A DNA stretch of 64,000 nt from Polyangium sp. 15x6 (GTDB taxonomy: Bacteria; Myxococcota_A; Polyangia; Polyangiales; Polyangiaceae). Below, piece after piece: positions 54,021-61,615 of the stretch. A program made the position numbers and the translations under genes. The notes under the pieces are model-generated. The model was not told where the DNA came from. It made no database searches and worked only from the letters and a program-made list of their open reading frames with translations. The stretch is taken from NCBI RefSeq assembly GCF_029960785.1, contig NZ_JASBQE010000047.1, positions 30,461 through 94,460 of the forward strand, written 5' to 3'. Position 1 is the stretch's first letter; each line of letters begins with the position of its first letter.

Positions 54021-54804
54021 CCACGATCGCGTCGTCCACTTCGACGCCCACGGGGCAGTGATCGCTGCCTGTCACGTGTGGCGAGAGGAACGCGCCCTTG
54101 AGGTGCTTCGCCGCGCCTTCCGACGCGAGCACGTAGTCGATGCGCCACCCCACGTTCTTCGCGCGCACGCCGAACCGCTGGCTCCACCACGAGTAGTGCC
54201 CGGGCCCCGGCTCGAAGACGCGGAACGTGTCCACGTAGCCGGCGCGGATCCATCGGTCGAGCTCCTCGCGCTCCTCGGGCGTGAACCCGCTCGTCTTCAC
54301 GTTGTCCTTCGGCCGCGCGAGATCGATCTCGCGGTGGGCCGTGTTGAAATCGCCCATCACGAGGATCGGCTCGCCGCGGCGCCGCCGCGCCTCCAGCACG
54401 TCGAAGAGGCGCCGGTAGAACGCGAGCTTGAAAGGGATGCGGCTGTTGTCACGGTTCGGCCCGCTGCCGTTCGGGAAGTACACGTTCGCCAGCGTGAGCC
54501 GCCCGTAACGCGCGATCTGCACGCGCCCCTCGGCGTCGAACGCCTCGTCCTTCAACGACGTCGAGATCCGGTCCGCGGGCAAACGCGAGAGCAGCCCCAC
54601 GCCGCTGTAGCCGGGCCGCTCGGCCGCCGAGAACGCGCGTAGCCACGCGCCGCCGATCGACTCCAGGCACGGCCCGAGCTGCGCCTCCTGCGCGCGCACC
54701 TCCTGGATGCCCACGATGTCGGCCTGCACGTTCGCGAGCCACGTGCAGAACCCTTTCCCCAGGACCGACCGCAGCCCGTTCACGTTCCAGCTCACGATCT
54801 TCAT
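54016..54804 (-). CDS. xthA: Exodeoxyribonuclease III / AP endonuclease
   Basis: A 262-residue DNA-repair nuclease that cleaves abasic sites. It has the complete EEP-family motif set: KIVSWNVNGLRS, GIQEVRA (metal Glu), NVYFPNGS, GDFNTAHREIDLA, WWSQRF, WRIDYVLAS and SDHCPV. Length fits the ExoA/XthA group. The start is ATG at 54804. Its stop codon TAG lies within the MITE terminal repeat, giving the last residues DAIVG. Confidence 0.93.
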   Translation of the reverse strand: MKIVSWNVNGLRSVLGKGFCTWLANVQADIVGIQEVRAQEAQLGPCLESIGGAWLRAFSAAERPGYSGVGLLSRLPADRISTSLKDEAFDAEGRVQIARYGRLTLANVYFPNGSGPNRDNSRIPFKLAFYRRLFDVLEARRRRGEPILVMGDFNTAHREIDLARPKDNVKTSGFTPEEREELDRWIRAGYVDTFRVFEPGPGHYSWWSQRFGVRAKNVGWRIDYVLASEGAAKHLKGAFLSPHVTGSDHCPVGVEVDDAIVG

Positions 54805-54951
54805 GTGTCGAAGACTGCTCTCTAGGGTTTGGCCGGGCCATGTCAAGCGAATCCGGCCTCCCGCCGTCGCCGCCGGACGCTCGCTCGTTTTTACCCGCGC
54901 GGCGGCTCGCGTGTCGAAAGCACCCGGACATCCCATCGAGGAGGGACTCGC

Positions 54952-55779
54952 ATGCACACGCGCACTTTCGCCATCGCCCTGTTGATCCCCGCCGCGCTCG
55001 CCACCACGTCCTGCCGCAAGCAAGAAGAGATGACGACGGCCGAGGCGCTGCAAGCCGTGCAGGAGGCCAGCATCTCGGGCGACGCCGAGAACGTCATCTC
55101 GGGGAGCATCGAGATCTCCACCGACTTCACCATCGGTCAGGCCGCCGAGGCCGCGGCGCAGGAGATCCGCGACTTCGTCACCTCCGAGCTCCCATGCGCC
55201 GCCGTCACGCTCACGGGCGCCACGCTCGAGGTCGAGTACGGCAAGAACCCCGGGAGCTGCACCTACAAGGGCAACACGTACAGCGGCACGCACGCGATCA
55301 CGGTGACGAAGAACGACATGAGCGACGTCGTCGTGAATCATACGTGGACAAAGCTTTCGAATGGTCGCGTCGAGGTGAGCGGCACGGCCGAGGTCACCTG
55401 GAGCGCGGCCGACGAGACGCGCCACGTCGTGCACGAGCTCGAGTGGACGCGAATCGAAGACGGCAAGACCGGCAAAGGCACGGGCGACCGCACGATGCGC
55501 GCGCTCGAAGGTGGGCTCGTCGAGGGGTTTCGAGTCGACGGCTCGCGCGCGTGGACGGGGCAGGGCGGGACGTGGGATCTCTCGATCGAGGGCGTCGAGT
55601 TCCGCTGGGTCGACCCCGTGCCGCAGGCGGGGACCTACAGGCTCGCGGATCCGAAGGAGCGCTCGATCGCGATGAGCTTCGAGCGCGTCGACGAGGACAC
55701 GATCAAGGTCACCGTGACGAGCGGCGCGAAGTCGTTCTCGTTCGACGTCTCGAAGGCGGGCGCCGTCTCCGAGTCCTGA
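54952..55779 (+). CDS. Lipoprotein of unknown function
   Basis: About 275 residues. Signal peptide ends in ATTSC. The mature domain is beta-rich with two Cys (PCAAVT, GSCTYKG) that probably form a disulfide, and many short Thr/Val strands (TWTKLSNGRVEVSGTAEVTW, FEWRV-type repeats). No catalytic motif or known family was recognised. The ATG has a good GAGGAGGG upstream. Its transcript leads toward the ClpV-N/LysM gene. Confidence 0.6.
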   Translation: MHTRTFAIALLIPAALATTSCRKQEEMTTAEALQAVQEASISGDAENVISGSIEISTDFTIGQAAEAAAQEIRDFVTSELPCAAVTLTGATLEVEYGKNPGSCTYKGNTYSGTHAITVTKNDMSDVVVNHTWTKLSNGRVEVSGTAEVTWSAADETRHVVHELEWTRIEDGKTGKGTGDRTMRALEGGLVEGFRVDGSRAWTGQGGTWDLSIEGVEFRWVDPVPQAGTYRLADPKERSIAMSFERVDEDTIKVTVTSGAKSFSFDVSKAGAVSES

Positions 55780-55871
55780 TTTCCCGCGGCGACGTGGCGA
55801 GCGTACACTCCGTACCTTGGGCGTGATCGATCCCTCGCGACCCGCGTCGCGCCCGAGCCGGGAGCCATCGA

Positions 55872-56600
55872 ATGATCGTCGTCGACATCAAGCGGCTGAT
55901 TCGGAAGTTGTCTCGCGCCTGCGTGACGGCGCTCGAGGGGGCGGTCCTGCGGACCGTGAACGCGAAGAACCCCGAGGTCACGCCGGTGCACATGCTCCTC
56001 GCGCTCCTCGACGACGCGACGTGTGATGTCTCGATCGTCGTCGAGCAGCAGGGCATCGATCGCGCGGCGCTCAGGCATGCCCTCCTCGCAGCCGAAGCCG
56101 CTTTGCCGGGAGGGCACACGGGTCGGCCGATCTTCTCGCCGGTGCTCATCGAGCTCCTGCAGGACGCGTGGACCTTCGGCTCGATCCGCCACGAGTACAC
56201 GACGGTCCGCAGCGGCATGCTCCTCGCGCTGATCCGCCGGATGCCCACGCGATACGACCTCGCCGCGATCGATCGCCACGTGCGCCCCGGTGCCGACGCG
56301 GCACCGGACTCCACGGCGCTACCGCGCATCTGCGCGACCTCGGGCGAGGCGCAAGAAGCGGCGCGGCCGCGCGCTCCGCAGAGCAACCTGCCGGGGCCGC
56401 GCGAGGAGGTGCTTTATCGTGTCCGCGCGGGCGACACCTTGCTCGGCGTCGCGCGGGAGTTCGCGCTCGACGTCGAGCAGGTGGCCGAGGAGAACCGGCT
56501 GCACATCCACGACGAGCTCCTGCCCGGGACCCTCCTGCGGCTGCGCGTGCTGCCCGACGTCATCGAGCAGAACGACGCCGCGGCCCGGCGACTTCACTAG
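55872..56600 (+). CDS. ClpV/TssH N-domain fused to LysM
   Basis: A 242-residue protein. Residues about 1-130 match the N-terminal domain of ClpV/TssH, the T6SS AAA+ unfoldase (KRLIRKLSRACVTALEGAVL, TPVHMLLALLDDATCDVSIV, FSPVLIELLQDAWTFGSI, RSGMLLALIRRM). A Pro/Ala linker follows. Residues about 181-230 are a LysM domain (LYRVRAGDTLLGVAREFALD, then VAEENRLH). ATPase domains are absent and no signal peptide was seen. The N-domain of ClpV recognises contracted sheath protein; LysM normally binds glycans, so the fusion is puzzling. No T6SS gene is nearby in the window. Confidence 0.7.
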   Translation: MIVVDIKRLIRKLSRACVTALEGAVLRTVNAKNPEVTPVHMLLALLDDATCDVSIVVEQQGIDRAALRHALLAAEAALPGGHTGRPIFSPVLIELLQDAWTFGSIRHEYTTVRSGMLLALIRRMPTRYDLAAIDRHVRPGADAAPDSTALPRICATSGEAQEAARPRAPQSNLPGPREEVLYRVRAGDTLLGVAREFALDVEQVAEENRLHIHDELLPGTLLRLRVLPDVIEQNDAAARRLH

Positions 56601-56656
56601 CGACCCGCCGGACGAACCGGGACGTGGCAGGGGAGCGCGAAGCAGGCGGACAAAAG

Positions 56657-56693
56657 CAAAACAGCCGAACCCTTTCGGGATCGGCTGTTTTGT
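56657..56693. terminator. Bidirectional Rho-independent terminator
   Basis: AAAACAGCCGA pairs with TCGGCTGTTTT around a CCCTTTCGGG-type loop. T-runs occur on both strands, so it can end the ClpV-N/LysM transcript on the plus strand and the tRNA-Asp transcript on the minus strand. Confidence 0.85.
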
Positions 56694-56710
56694 ACTGCAT
56701 ACAAGGGGAG

Positions 56711-56784
<74 letters not shown>

Positions 56785-56832
56785 AATGTGGCGAACTGCG
56801 TGTCGCTGTTTCGTTCTCGCTGACGGGGCCGG

Positions 56833-56861
56833 TGTCTACCAGCCTTGTTTCCCGTTTGCAA
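56833..56861 (-). promoter_or_regulatory. Promoter of tRNA-Asp
   Basis: On the minus strand, TTGCAA (56856-56861), a 17-base spacer and TAGACA (56833-56838) form a sigma70-like promoter about 42 bases from the mature tRNA 5' end. The rest of the 56785-56922 gap shows a T11 run but no gene. Confidence 0.5.
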
Positions 56862-56922
56862 GCCCCTGTTTTCTTTTTTTTTTCCGCCTCCGACTCTCAT
56901 CAAACTTCGATGAGGAGCCGGG

Positions 56923-56994
56923 TGGGCGGGACAGGGGTCGAACCTGCGACCATCGGCTTGTAAGGCCAACGCTCTACCGCTGAGCTACCCGCCC
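56923..56994 (-). tRNA. tRNA-Val (TAC)
   Basis: A 72-base cloverleaf on the minus strand. Acceptor stem GGGCGGG/CCCGCCC with A discriminator; D arm GCTCAGCGGTAGAGC; anticodon stem TTGGC/GCCGA with loop CTTACAA (anticodon TAC); T arm CAGGTTCGACCCCTG. The CCA end is not fully encoded. Confidence 0.95.
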
Positions 56995-57011
56995 TGTCGG
57001 AGAGGCCGCGG

Positions 57012-57039
57012 AGTCTACTCGGGGAGCCTTTTCCGTCAA
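57012..57039 (-). promoter_or_regulatory. Promoter of tRNA-Val
   Basis: On the minus strand, TTGACG (57034-57039), a 16-base spacer and TAGACT (57012-57017) form a good sigma70 promoter, with the start site expected about 10 bases before the tRNA. A T8 run on the plus strand lies just beyond. Confidence 0.6.
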
Positions 57040-57179
57040 GAGTTTTTTTTCTGGGGCGGATCACGCCACGCCAAACTTCCGCCTGCACGGACAATCGGGC
57101 TAGAGTCGACGCGCGGGCGCACAATCGACGGCGCGCGCCTTGGCCGCGACGGGCGGCCCGAGGAGGAACGGAGAGTCGC

Positions 57180-58160
57180 ATGACGGAGCGGATCGGCATT
57201 CTCGCGGGCTGGGAGCAGTCCTTCCCCCAGGCGTTCATCGAGCGCTGCAACCGGGTCCCGGGCATCCAGGCGGAGTTCGCGAAGATCGGAGGGACGCCGG
57301 AGCGCTTCGTCTCCCCGTATCGCGTCCTCGTCGACCGCATCAGCCAGGAGGTCAAGCACTACCGCTTCTACCTCAAGGCCGCGGCCCTCGGCGGCTCGTA
57401 CGTGATCAACGACCCCTTCTGGTGGAGCGCCGACGACAAGTTCTTCGGCTACTCGCTCGCCTCGCGCCTCGGCGTCGCCACGCCGCGCACGGTGATGCTC
57501 CCGCAGAAGGACTACATCCCCGCGATCGACAAGAACCGGTCGCTCCGCAACCTCGAGTTCCCGCTGAACTGGGACGCCATCGTCGAGTACGTAGGGTTCC
57601 CCGCGATCCTGAAGCCCGCCGACGGCGGCGGCTGGAAGGACGTGACGGTCGTGCGCACCCCGATGGATCTGCTCCGCGCCTACGACGCCTCGAACCTCAA
57701 CGTGATGACGCTGCAGGAGTTCATCGACTTCGACGACTACGCGCGCTGCATCTGCATCGGCCGCGAGCGCGTCCTCACGATCCAGTACGACCCGAAGCAG
57801 ATCGGCCCGACGGGCCTCCGCGGTCGTTACATCTTCCGCGACCAGGAGCGCTGGCTGCCGCAGGACCTGCACGACCGCATCGTCAACGACGCGCTGCGCC
57901 TGAACCACGCGCTCGGCTACGACATGAACTCGGTCGAGTTCGCCATCAAGGACGGCGTCCCCTACGCCATCGACTTCACGAACCCCGCGCCCGACATGCA
58001 CATCGAGCACCTCGGCGAGCGCTTCTTCGACACGGTCACCGACTGGATGGTCGACTTCTGCGTCCGCGCCGCCAAGGAGGGCCGCACGATCCGCGACCGC
58101 TACGCCTGGAGCAAGATGGCGGCCGAGGTCGACCCCATCCGGTGGGATAGAGGCACGTGA
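57180..58160 (+). CDS. ATP-grasp ligase
   Basis: A 326-residue RimK-like ATP-grasp protein. ATP-binding elements: FPAILKPADGGGWKDV (P-loop-like Lys) and metal-binding AIDFTNPAPDMHIEH near the C-terminus. ATP-grasp enzymes join a carboxylate to an amine through an acyl phosphate. It is the first gene of a three-ligase operon; its stop overlaps the next gene's GTG (GTGA). AGGAGG lies upstream of the ATG. Substrates are unknown; a peptide or amide metabolite is likely. Confidence 0.82.
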   Translation: MTERIGILAGWEQSFPQAFIERCNRVPGIQAEFAKIGGTPERFVSPYRVLVDRISQEVKHYRFYLKAAALGGSYVINDPFWWSADDKFFGYSLASRLGVATPRTVMLPQKDYIPAIDKNRSLRNLEFPLNWDAIVEYVGFPAILKPADGGGWKDVTVVRTPMDLLRAYDASNLNVMTLQEFIDFDDYARCICIGRERVLTIQYDPKQIGPTGLRGRYIFRDQERWLPQDLHDRIVNDALRLNHALGYDMNSVEFAIKDGVPYAIDFTNPAPDMHIEHLGERFFDTVTDWMVDFCVRAAKEGRTIRDRYAWSKMAAEVDPIRWDRGT

Positions 58161-59548
58161 CCACCCACGAGCGGCCGTTGAAGCACCCCTTCACCGCCGC
58201 GCTCGACGCAGCCGTCGACCGCTACCACGACGCGCTCACGGCTTACGTGGATCGAGGGGGCGAGGATCACCTCGCCCTGCTCGAGCGCATGGTGGCGCGA
58301 GGCGCGGTCTTCGCCGGTCGGCCTCTCTGCACGTTCCTCCGCCCGAACTTCATCCTCCGCGCCCAGTACAACCTGCTCGTCGGGGCGCTCAGGCACTTCC
58401 GCAGCGCCGTCATCAAGGCGAAGGACCTCATCCTCGCAGACCCCACGCTCCTCGAGCTCATGGGCCTGACGGACGGCGAACGGCGGCTCCTTTCCTACAA
58501 CCCCGCGTTCGAGTCCGTCGGCGTCGTCACGCGCCTCGACGCGGTCCTCACGGGCCACGATCTCTCGTTCGTCGAGCTCAACGCCGAGGGCGCCTTCGGC
58601 CCGAGTTATGCCGACAGGCTCACCGAGCTCTTCGAGGCCTTCCAGCCGATGCGCGAGTTCGCCCGCGTCGCGCTGGCCAGGCCCGTCTATGCGGGCAACT
58701 CTCTCGTCGGCTCGATCCTCGACGCTTGGCACGAGTTCGGCGGGACGCACGTCCCGAAGGTCGCCGTCGTCGACTGGCAGGAGGTCGCGACGCGGACCGA
58801 GTTCGACATGATCTGCGAGCGCTTCCGGCTGCACGGCATCCCGGCGCGTTTCGTCGATCCGCGCGAGCTCGAGTATCGCGACGGCAAGCTCTCGGCGAAG
58901 GGCGAGGAGATCGATCTCGTCTACCGCCGCGTGCTCACGAGCGAGCTGCTCGGCCGCGAGGACGAGGTGCGCCCGCTCATCGAGGCGTACAAGGCGCGTG
59001 TCGTGTGCGTCGTCAACAGCTTCCGCGCGAAGCTCCTCGACAAGAAGGTCCTCTTCGCCCTGCTCTTCGATCCGCGCGTGACGGCGCTCTACACGAAGGA
59101 CGAAAGCGTGGCCGTGCGCCAGTTCATCCCCTGGACGAGGCGCGTCGAGGAGGTGAAGACCGAAGGGCCGGACGGCGTGGAGATCGACCTCATCCCGTGG
59201 GCCCGCGACAACCGCGCGCGCCTCGTGCTCAAGCCGAACGACGAGGTCGGTGGTCGCGGCGTGGTGATCGGCGCGAACGTGGAGAGCAGCGTGTGGGAGC
59301 GAGCGCTCAAGCTCGCGCTCGTCGATCCGTCCGTTTTGCAGCGCCGCGTTTCGTTACCGACGTCGATGTTCCCGGAGGTCGGCGCGGCGGGCGAGCTCTA
59401 CTTCTCGCGGCGTCACATCGAGCTCGATCCGATCCTGTTTCGCGGCGACCTCGGCGGTATGCTGAGCAGGTTATCCGCGACGAACATGTGCAACGTCCAT
59501 GCGGGGGCGGGAACGGTCCCCACGTTCATCATCGAGGGAGATTCATGA
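58157..59548 (+). CDS. Second ATP-grasp-like ligase (glutathionylspermidine-synthase-like)
   Basis: A 463-residue protein with features of the circularly permuted ATP-grasp/glutathionylspermidine-synthase-like ligases: FVELNAEGAFGPSYADRL, VAVVDWQEVATRTEF, DLVYRRVLTSELLG and late ATP-binding RLVLKPNDEVGGRGVVIG. The subfamily call is moderately certain, since the order of ATP-binding and metal-binding segments differs from the first gene. It overlaps both neighbours by 4 bases, so the three proteins are probably made together. Confidence 0.7.
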   Translation: MTTHERPLKHPFTAALDAAVDRYHDALTAYVDRGGEDHLALLERMVARGAVFAGRPLCTFLRPNFILRAQYNLLVGALRHFRSAVIKAKDLILADPTLLELMGLTDGERRLLSYNPAFESVGVVTRLDAVLTGHDLSFVELNAEGAFGPSYADRLTELFEAFQPMREFARVALARPVYAGNSLVGSILDAWHEFGGTHVPKVAVVDWQEVATRTEFDMICERFRLHGIPARFVDPRELEYRDGKLSAKGEEIDLVYRRVLTSELLGREDEVRPLIEAYKARVVCVVNSFRAKLLDKKVLFALLFDPRVTALYTKDESVAVRQFIPWTRRVEEVKTEGPDGVEIDLIPWARDNRARLVLKPNDEVGGRGVVIGANVESSVWERALKLALVDPSVLQRRVSLPTSMFPEVGAAGELYFSRRHIELDPILFRGDLGGMLSRLSATNMCNVHAGAGTVPTFIIEGDS

Positions 59549-60672
59549 GCACCACGGTCCAGGGTCTGCTCGACGGTCAATTCACGCTCGGCATCGAGGA
59601 AGAGTTCCAGATCGTCCACCCCGACACGCGCGAGCTCCGCTCCTACGTGAGTCAGCTCCTCGAGGGCGGGAAGCACTCGATCCTGCGCGAGCGCGTGCGG
59701 CCCGAGATGCACCAGTCCGTCGTGGAGACGGGCACGGGCATCTGCCGGGACATCAGGCAGGCGCGCCAGGAGATCTGCGAGCTGCGTGGTGAGCTCAGCG
59801 CGCTCGCGGGCAAGCACGGCCTGCGCATCGTCGCGGCCGGCACGCACCCCTTCAGCGACTGGAAGAAGCAGGAGATCACCGACGGCGAGCGCTACAAGGT
59901 GATCGTCGAGGACCTGCAGGACGTCGCGCGCGCGAACCTGATCTTCGGCCTCCACGTCCACGTCGGCATCAAGGACAAGGAGGTCGCGATGGCGCTCGCG
60001 AACCAGGTCCGTTACTTCCTGCCGCACATCCTCGCGCTCTCGACGAGCTCGCCGTTCTGGCTCGGACGCGCGACGGGCCTGAAGAGCATCCGCAGCGAGA
60101 TCTTCAAGCGCTTCCCGCGCACGGGCATCCCGGGCCACTTCGACTCGTACGCGCAGTTCCAGTCGTACGTCGATCTGCTCGTGAAGACGGGCTGTATCGA
60201 CAACGCGAAGAAGATCTGGTGGGACGTCCGCGCCCATCCGTTCTTCGACACGGTCGAGGTGCGCATCTGCGACATGACGACGCGCATCGACGACACCGTC
60301 GCGCTGACGGCGCTCATCCAGGCGCTCATGGGCAAGCTCTACCTGCTCTACCGGAAGAACATGGGCTTCCGCGAGTACGCGCGCGAGCTCATCGAGGAGA
60401 ACAAGTGGCGCGCGCTGCGCTACGGCATCGACGGCCAGCTCATCGATTTCGGCAAGCAGGAGCAGTTGCCCGTGCGCGTGCTCATCGGCGAGCTGCTCGA
60501 TTTCGTCGAGGAGGCGGCGGTGATCTTCAAGTCCGAGGCCGACCTCGACCGCGTCCGCGGCATCCTCAAGGAGGGCACGAGCGCCGACAAACAGCTCGCC
60601 GTCTTCCAGAAGACGCAGAGCGTGCAGGCCATCGTCGATCACCTGATCGAGCAGACCGCGATGGGCGCCTGA
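59545..60672 (+). CDS. Carboxylate-amine ligase, GCS2/YbdK family
   Basis: A 375-residue amidoligase of the glutamate-cysteine ligase type 2 fold. The signature is clear: FTLGIEEEFQIVHPDTREL (metal-binding Glu residues), QSVVETGTGICRDIRQAR, GLHVHVGI and VEVRICDMTTRIDDTVA. Members join an amino acid carboxylate to an amine using ATP; YbdK itself has weak gamma-glutamylcysteine ligase activity. GGGAG precedes the ATG, which overlaps the upstream stop. It is the last gene of the three-ligase operon. Confidence 0.9.
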   Translation: MSTTVQGLLDGQFTLGIEEEFQIVHPDTRELRSYVSQLLEGGKHSILRERVRPEMHQSVVETGTGICRDIRQARQEICELRGELSALAGKHGLRIVAAGTHPFSDWKKQEITDGERYKVIVEDLQDVARANLIFGLHVHVGIKDKEVAMALANQVRYFLPHILALSTSSPFWLGRATGLKSIRSEIFKRFPRTGIPGHFDSYAQFQSYVDLLVKTGCIDNAKKIWWDVRAHPFFDTVEVRICDMTTRIDDTVALTALIQALMGKLYLLYRKNMGFREYARELIEENKWRALRYGIDGQLIDFGKQEQLPVRVLIGELLDFVEEAAVIFKSEADLDRVRGILKEGTSADKQLAVFQKTQSVQAIVDHLIEQTAMGA

Positions 60673-60809
60673 GCCCCGCGCTTCCCCGCCTCCGCACCTC
60701 TCCGTTTCCCGCCCAAAAACCAAGAAGATACGGCTACTTGACCTTCGGTCAGGCGCCTTTCGTCACCGAGGATTTCTGTCCGGGCCCTCCGCGGTGATAC
60801 CGTGCGCTC

Positions 60810-61583
60810 GTGGGTACGAAGAGCGCGTTGCATCGGATCGCCGCCCTCGCCGTGACGGGGCTCGTGGTGACTGTGGGAGCGGTGAGCTGCACGTCCACGG
60901 AGTTCATCCAGGAGCCGCCGGGCCAGCCGAGCGATCGCGCCTCGGGCGCGGTGCCCGCGGGCGCGATCGGCGTGTGCAAGCGCGAGGGGACGAAGCGCCC
61001 GCCCGTCGTGAGCGAGAAGCTCTGGGAGCACGCCAAGCCGTGCACGACGAAGACGCCCGAGAAGTACATCCGGCTCGGCTACTCCGACAAAGAGGACCCC
61101 GGCGTCGAGCAGCAGAACGAGCAGATCCTCGCAGCGCTGCGCGAAGGGCCGAAGGAAGACGGCGGCAACAACCAGTTCGTCGCGATGCTGCGGGGCGTGC
61201 GTCAACGCTCGCTCGACATCCCCACGCTGCGCTACCGCGTCTCGCGCGACTCGACCTCGGCAGGCGCCTGCGACTTCACGTACATGCTCAACACGATGGG
61301 GAAGTCGCGCGAGAAGATCGAGCGCGACGCCTGCACGGCCGAGGTCTTCGATCCGGAGGAGCGCAAGGAGGTCTGCCTCTTCGACAAACCCGAGGGCCTG
61401 TGGCTCACGTCGGGCTGGGCTTGCCTCATGAACGTGCGCGCGCTCGGGTCGGATCAGTCCTGCCATCGTTTGTGTGCATACGATGATTACTGCGCGCGGC
61501 AGGTGAGCTGCGCGGGCGCGGACATCGATCTTTTGCTCTGCTCGATGGGCGTCTGTTTGCCCGAGCAGACGGGCCTGTACTGA
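60810..61583 (+). CDS. Cys-rich lipoprotein
   Basis: A 257-residue predicted lipoprotein starting at GTG. Lipobox GAVSC. The mature part has at least twelve cysteines, many near the C-terminus (SCHRLCAYDDYCARQVSCAG, LLLCSMGVCLPEQ), suggesting an extracytoplasmic disulfide-rich domain. No known family was recognised. It lies 137 bases downstream of the ligase operon on the same strand; whether it belongs to it is unclear. Confidence 0.65.
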   Translation: MGTKSALHRIAALAVTGLVVTVGAVSCTSTEFIQEPPGQPSDRASGAVPAGAIGVCKREGTKRPPVVSEKLWEHAKPCTTKTPEKYIRLGYSDKEDPGVEQQNEQILAALREGPKEDGGNNQFVAMLRGVRQRSLDIPTLRYRVSRDSTSAGACDFTYMLNTMGKSREKIERDACTAEVFDPEERKEVCLFDKPEGLWLTSGWACLMNVRALGSDQSCHRLCAYDDYCARQVSCAGADIDLLLCSMGVCLPEQTGLY

Positions 61584-61615
61584 GGAGGCGCGCGGCCCGT
61601 CACGAGGGCGGCGGG

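Noticed and set aside
56896..56914. CTCATC/GATGAG hairpin between the two tRNAs as terminator
   Set aside because: The T-run lies before the hairpin on the plus strand and no T-run follows on the minus strand.
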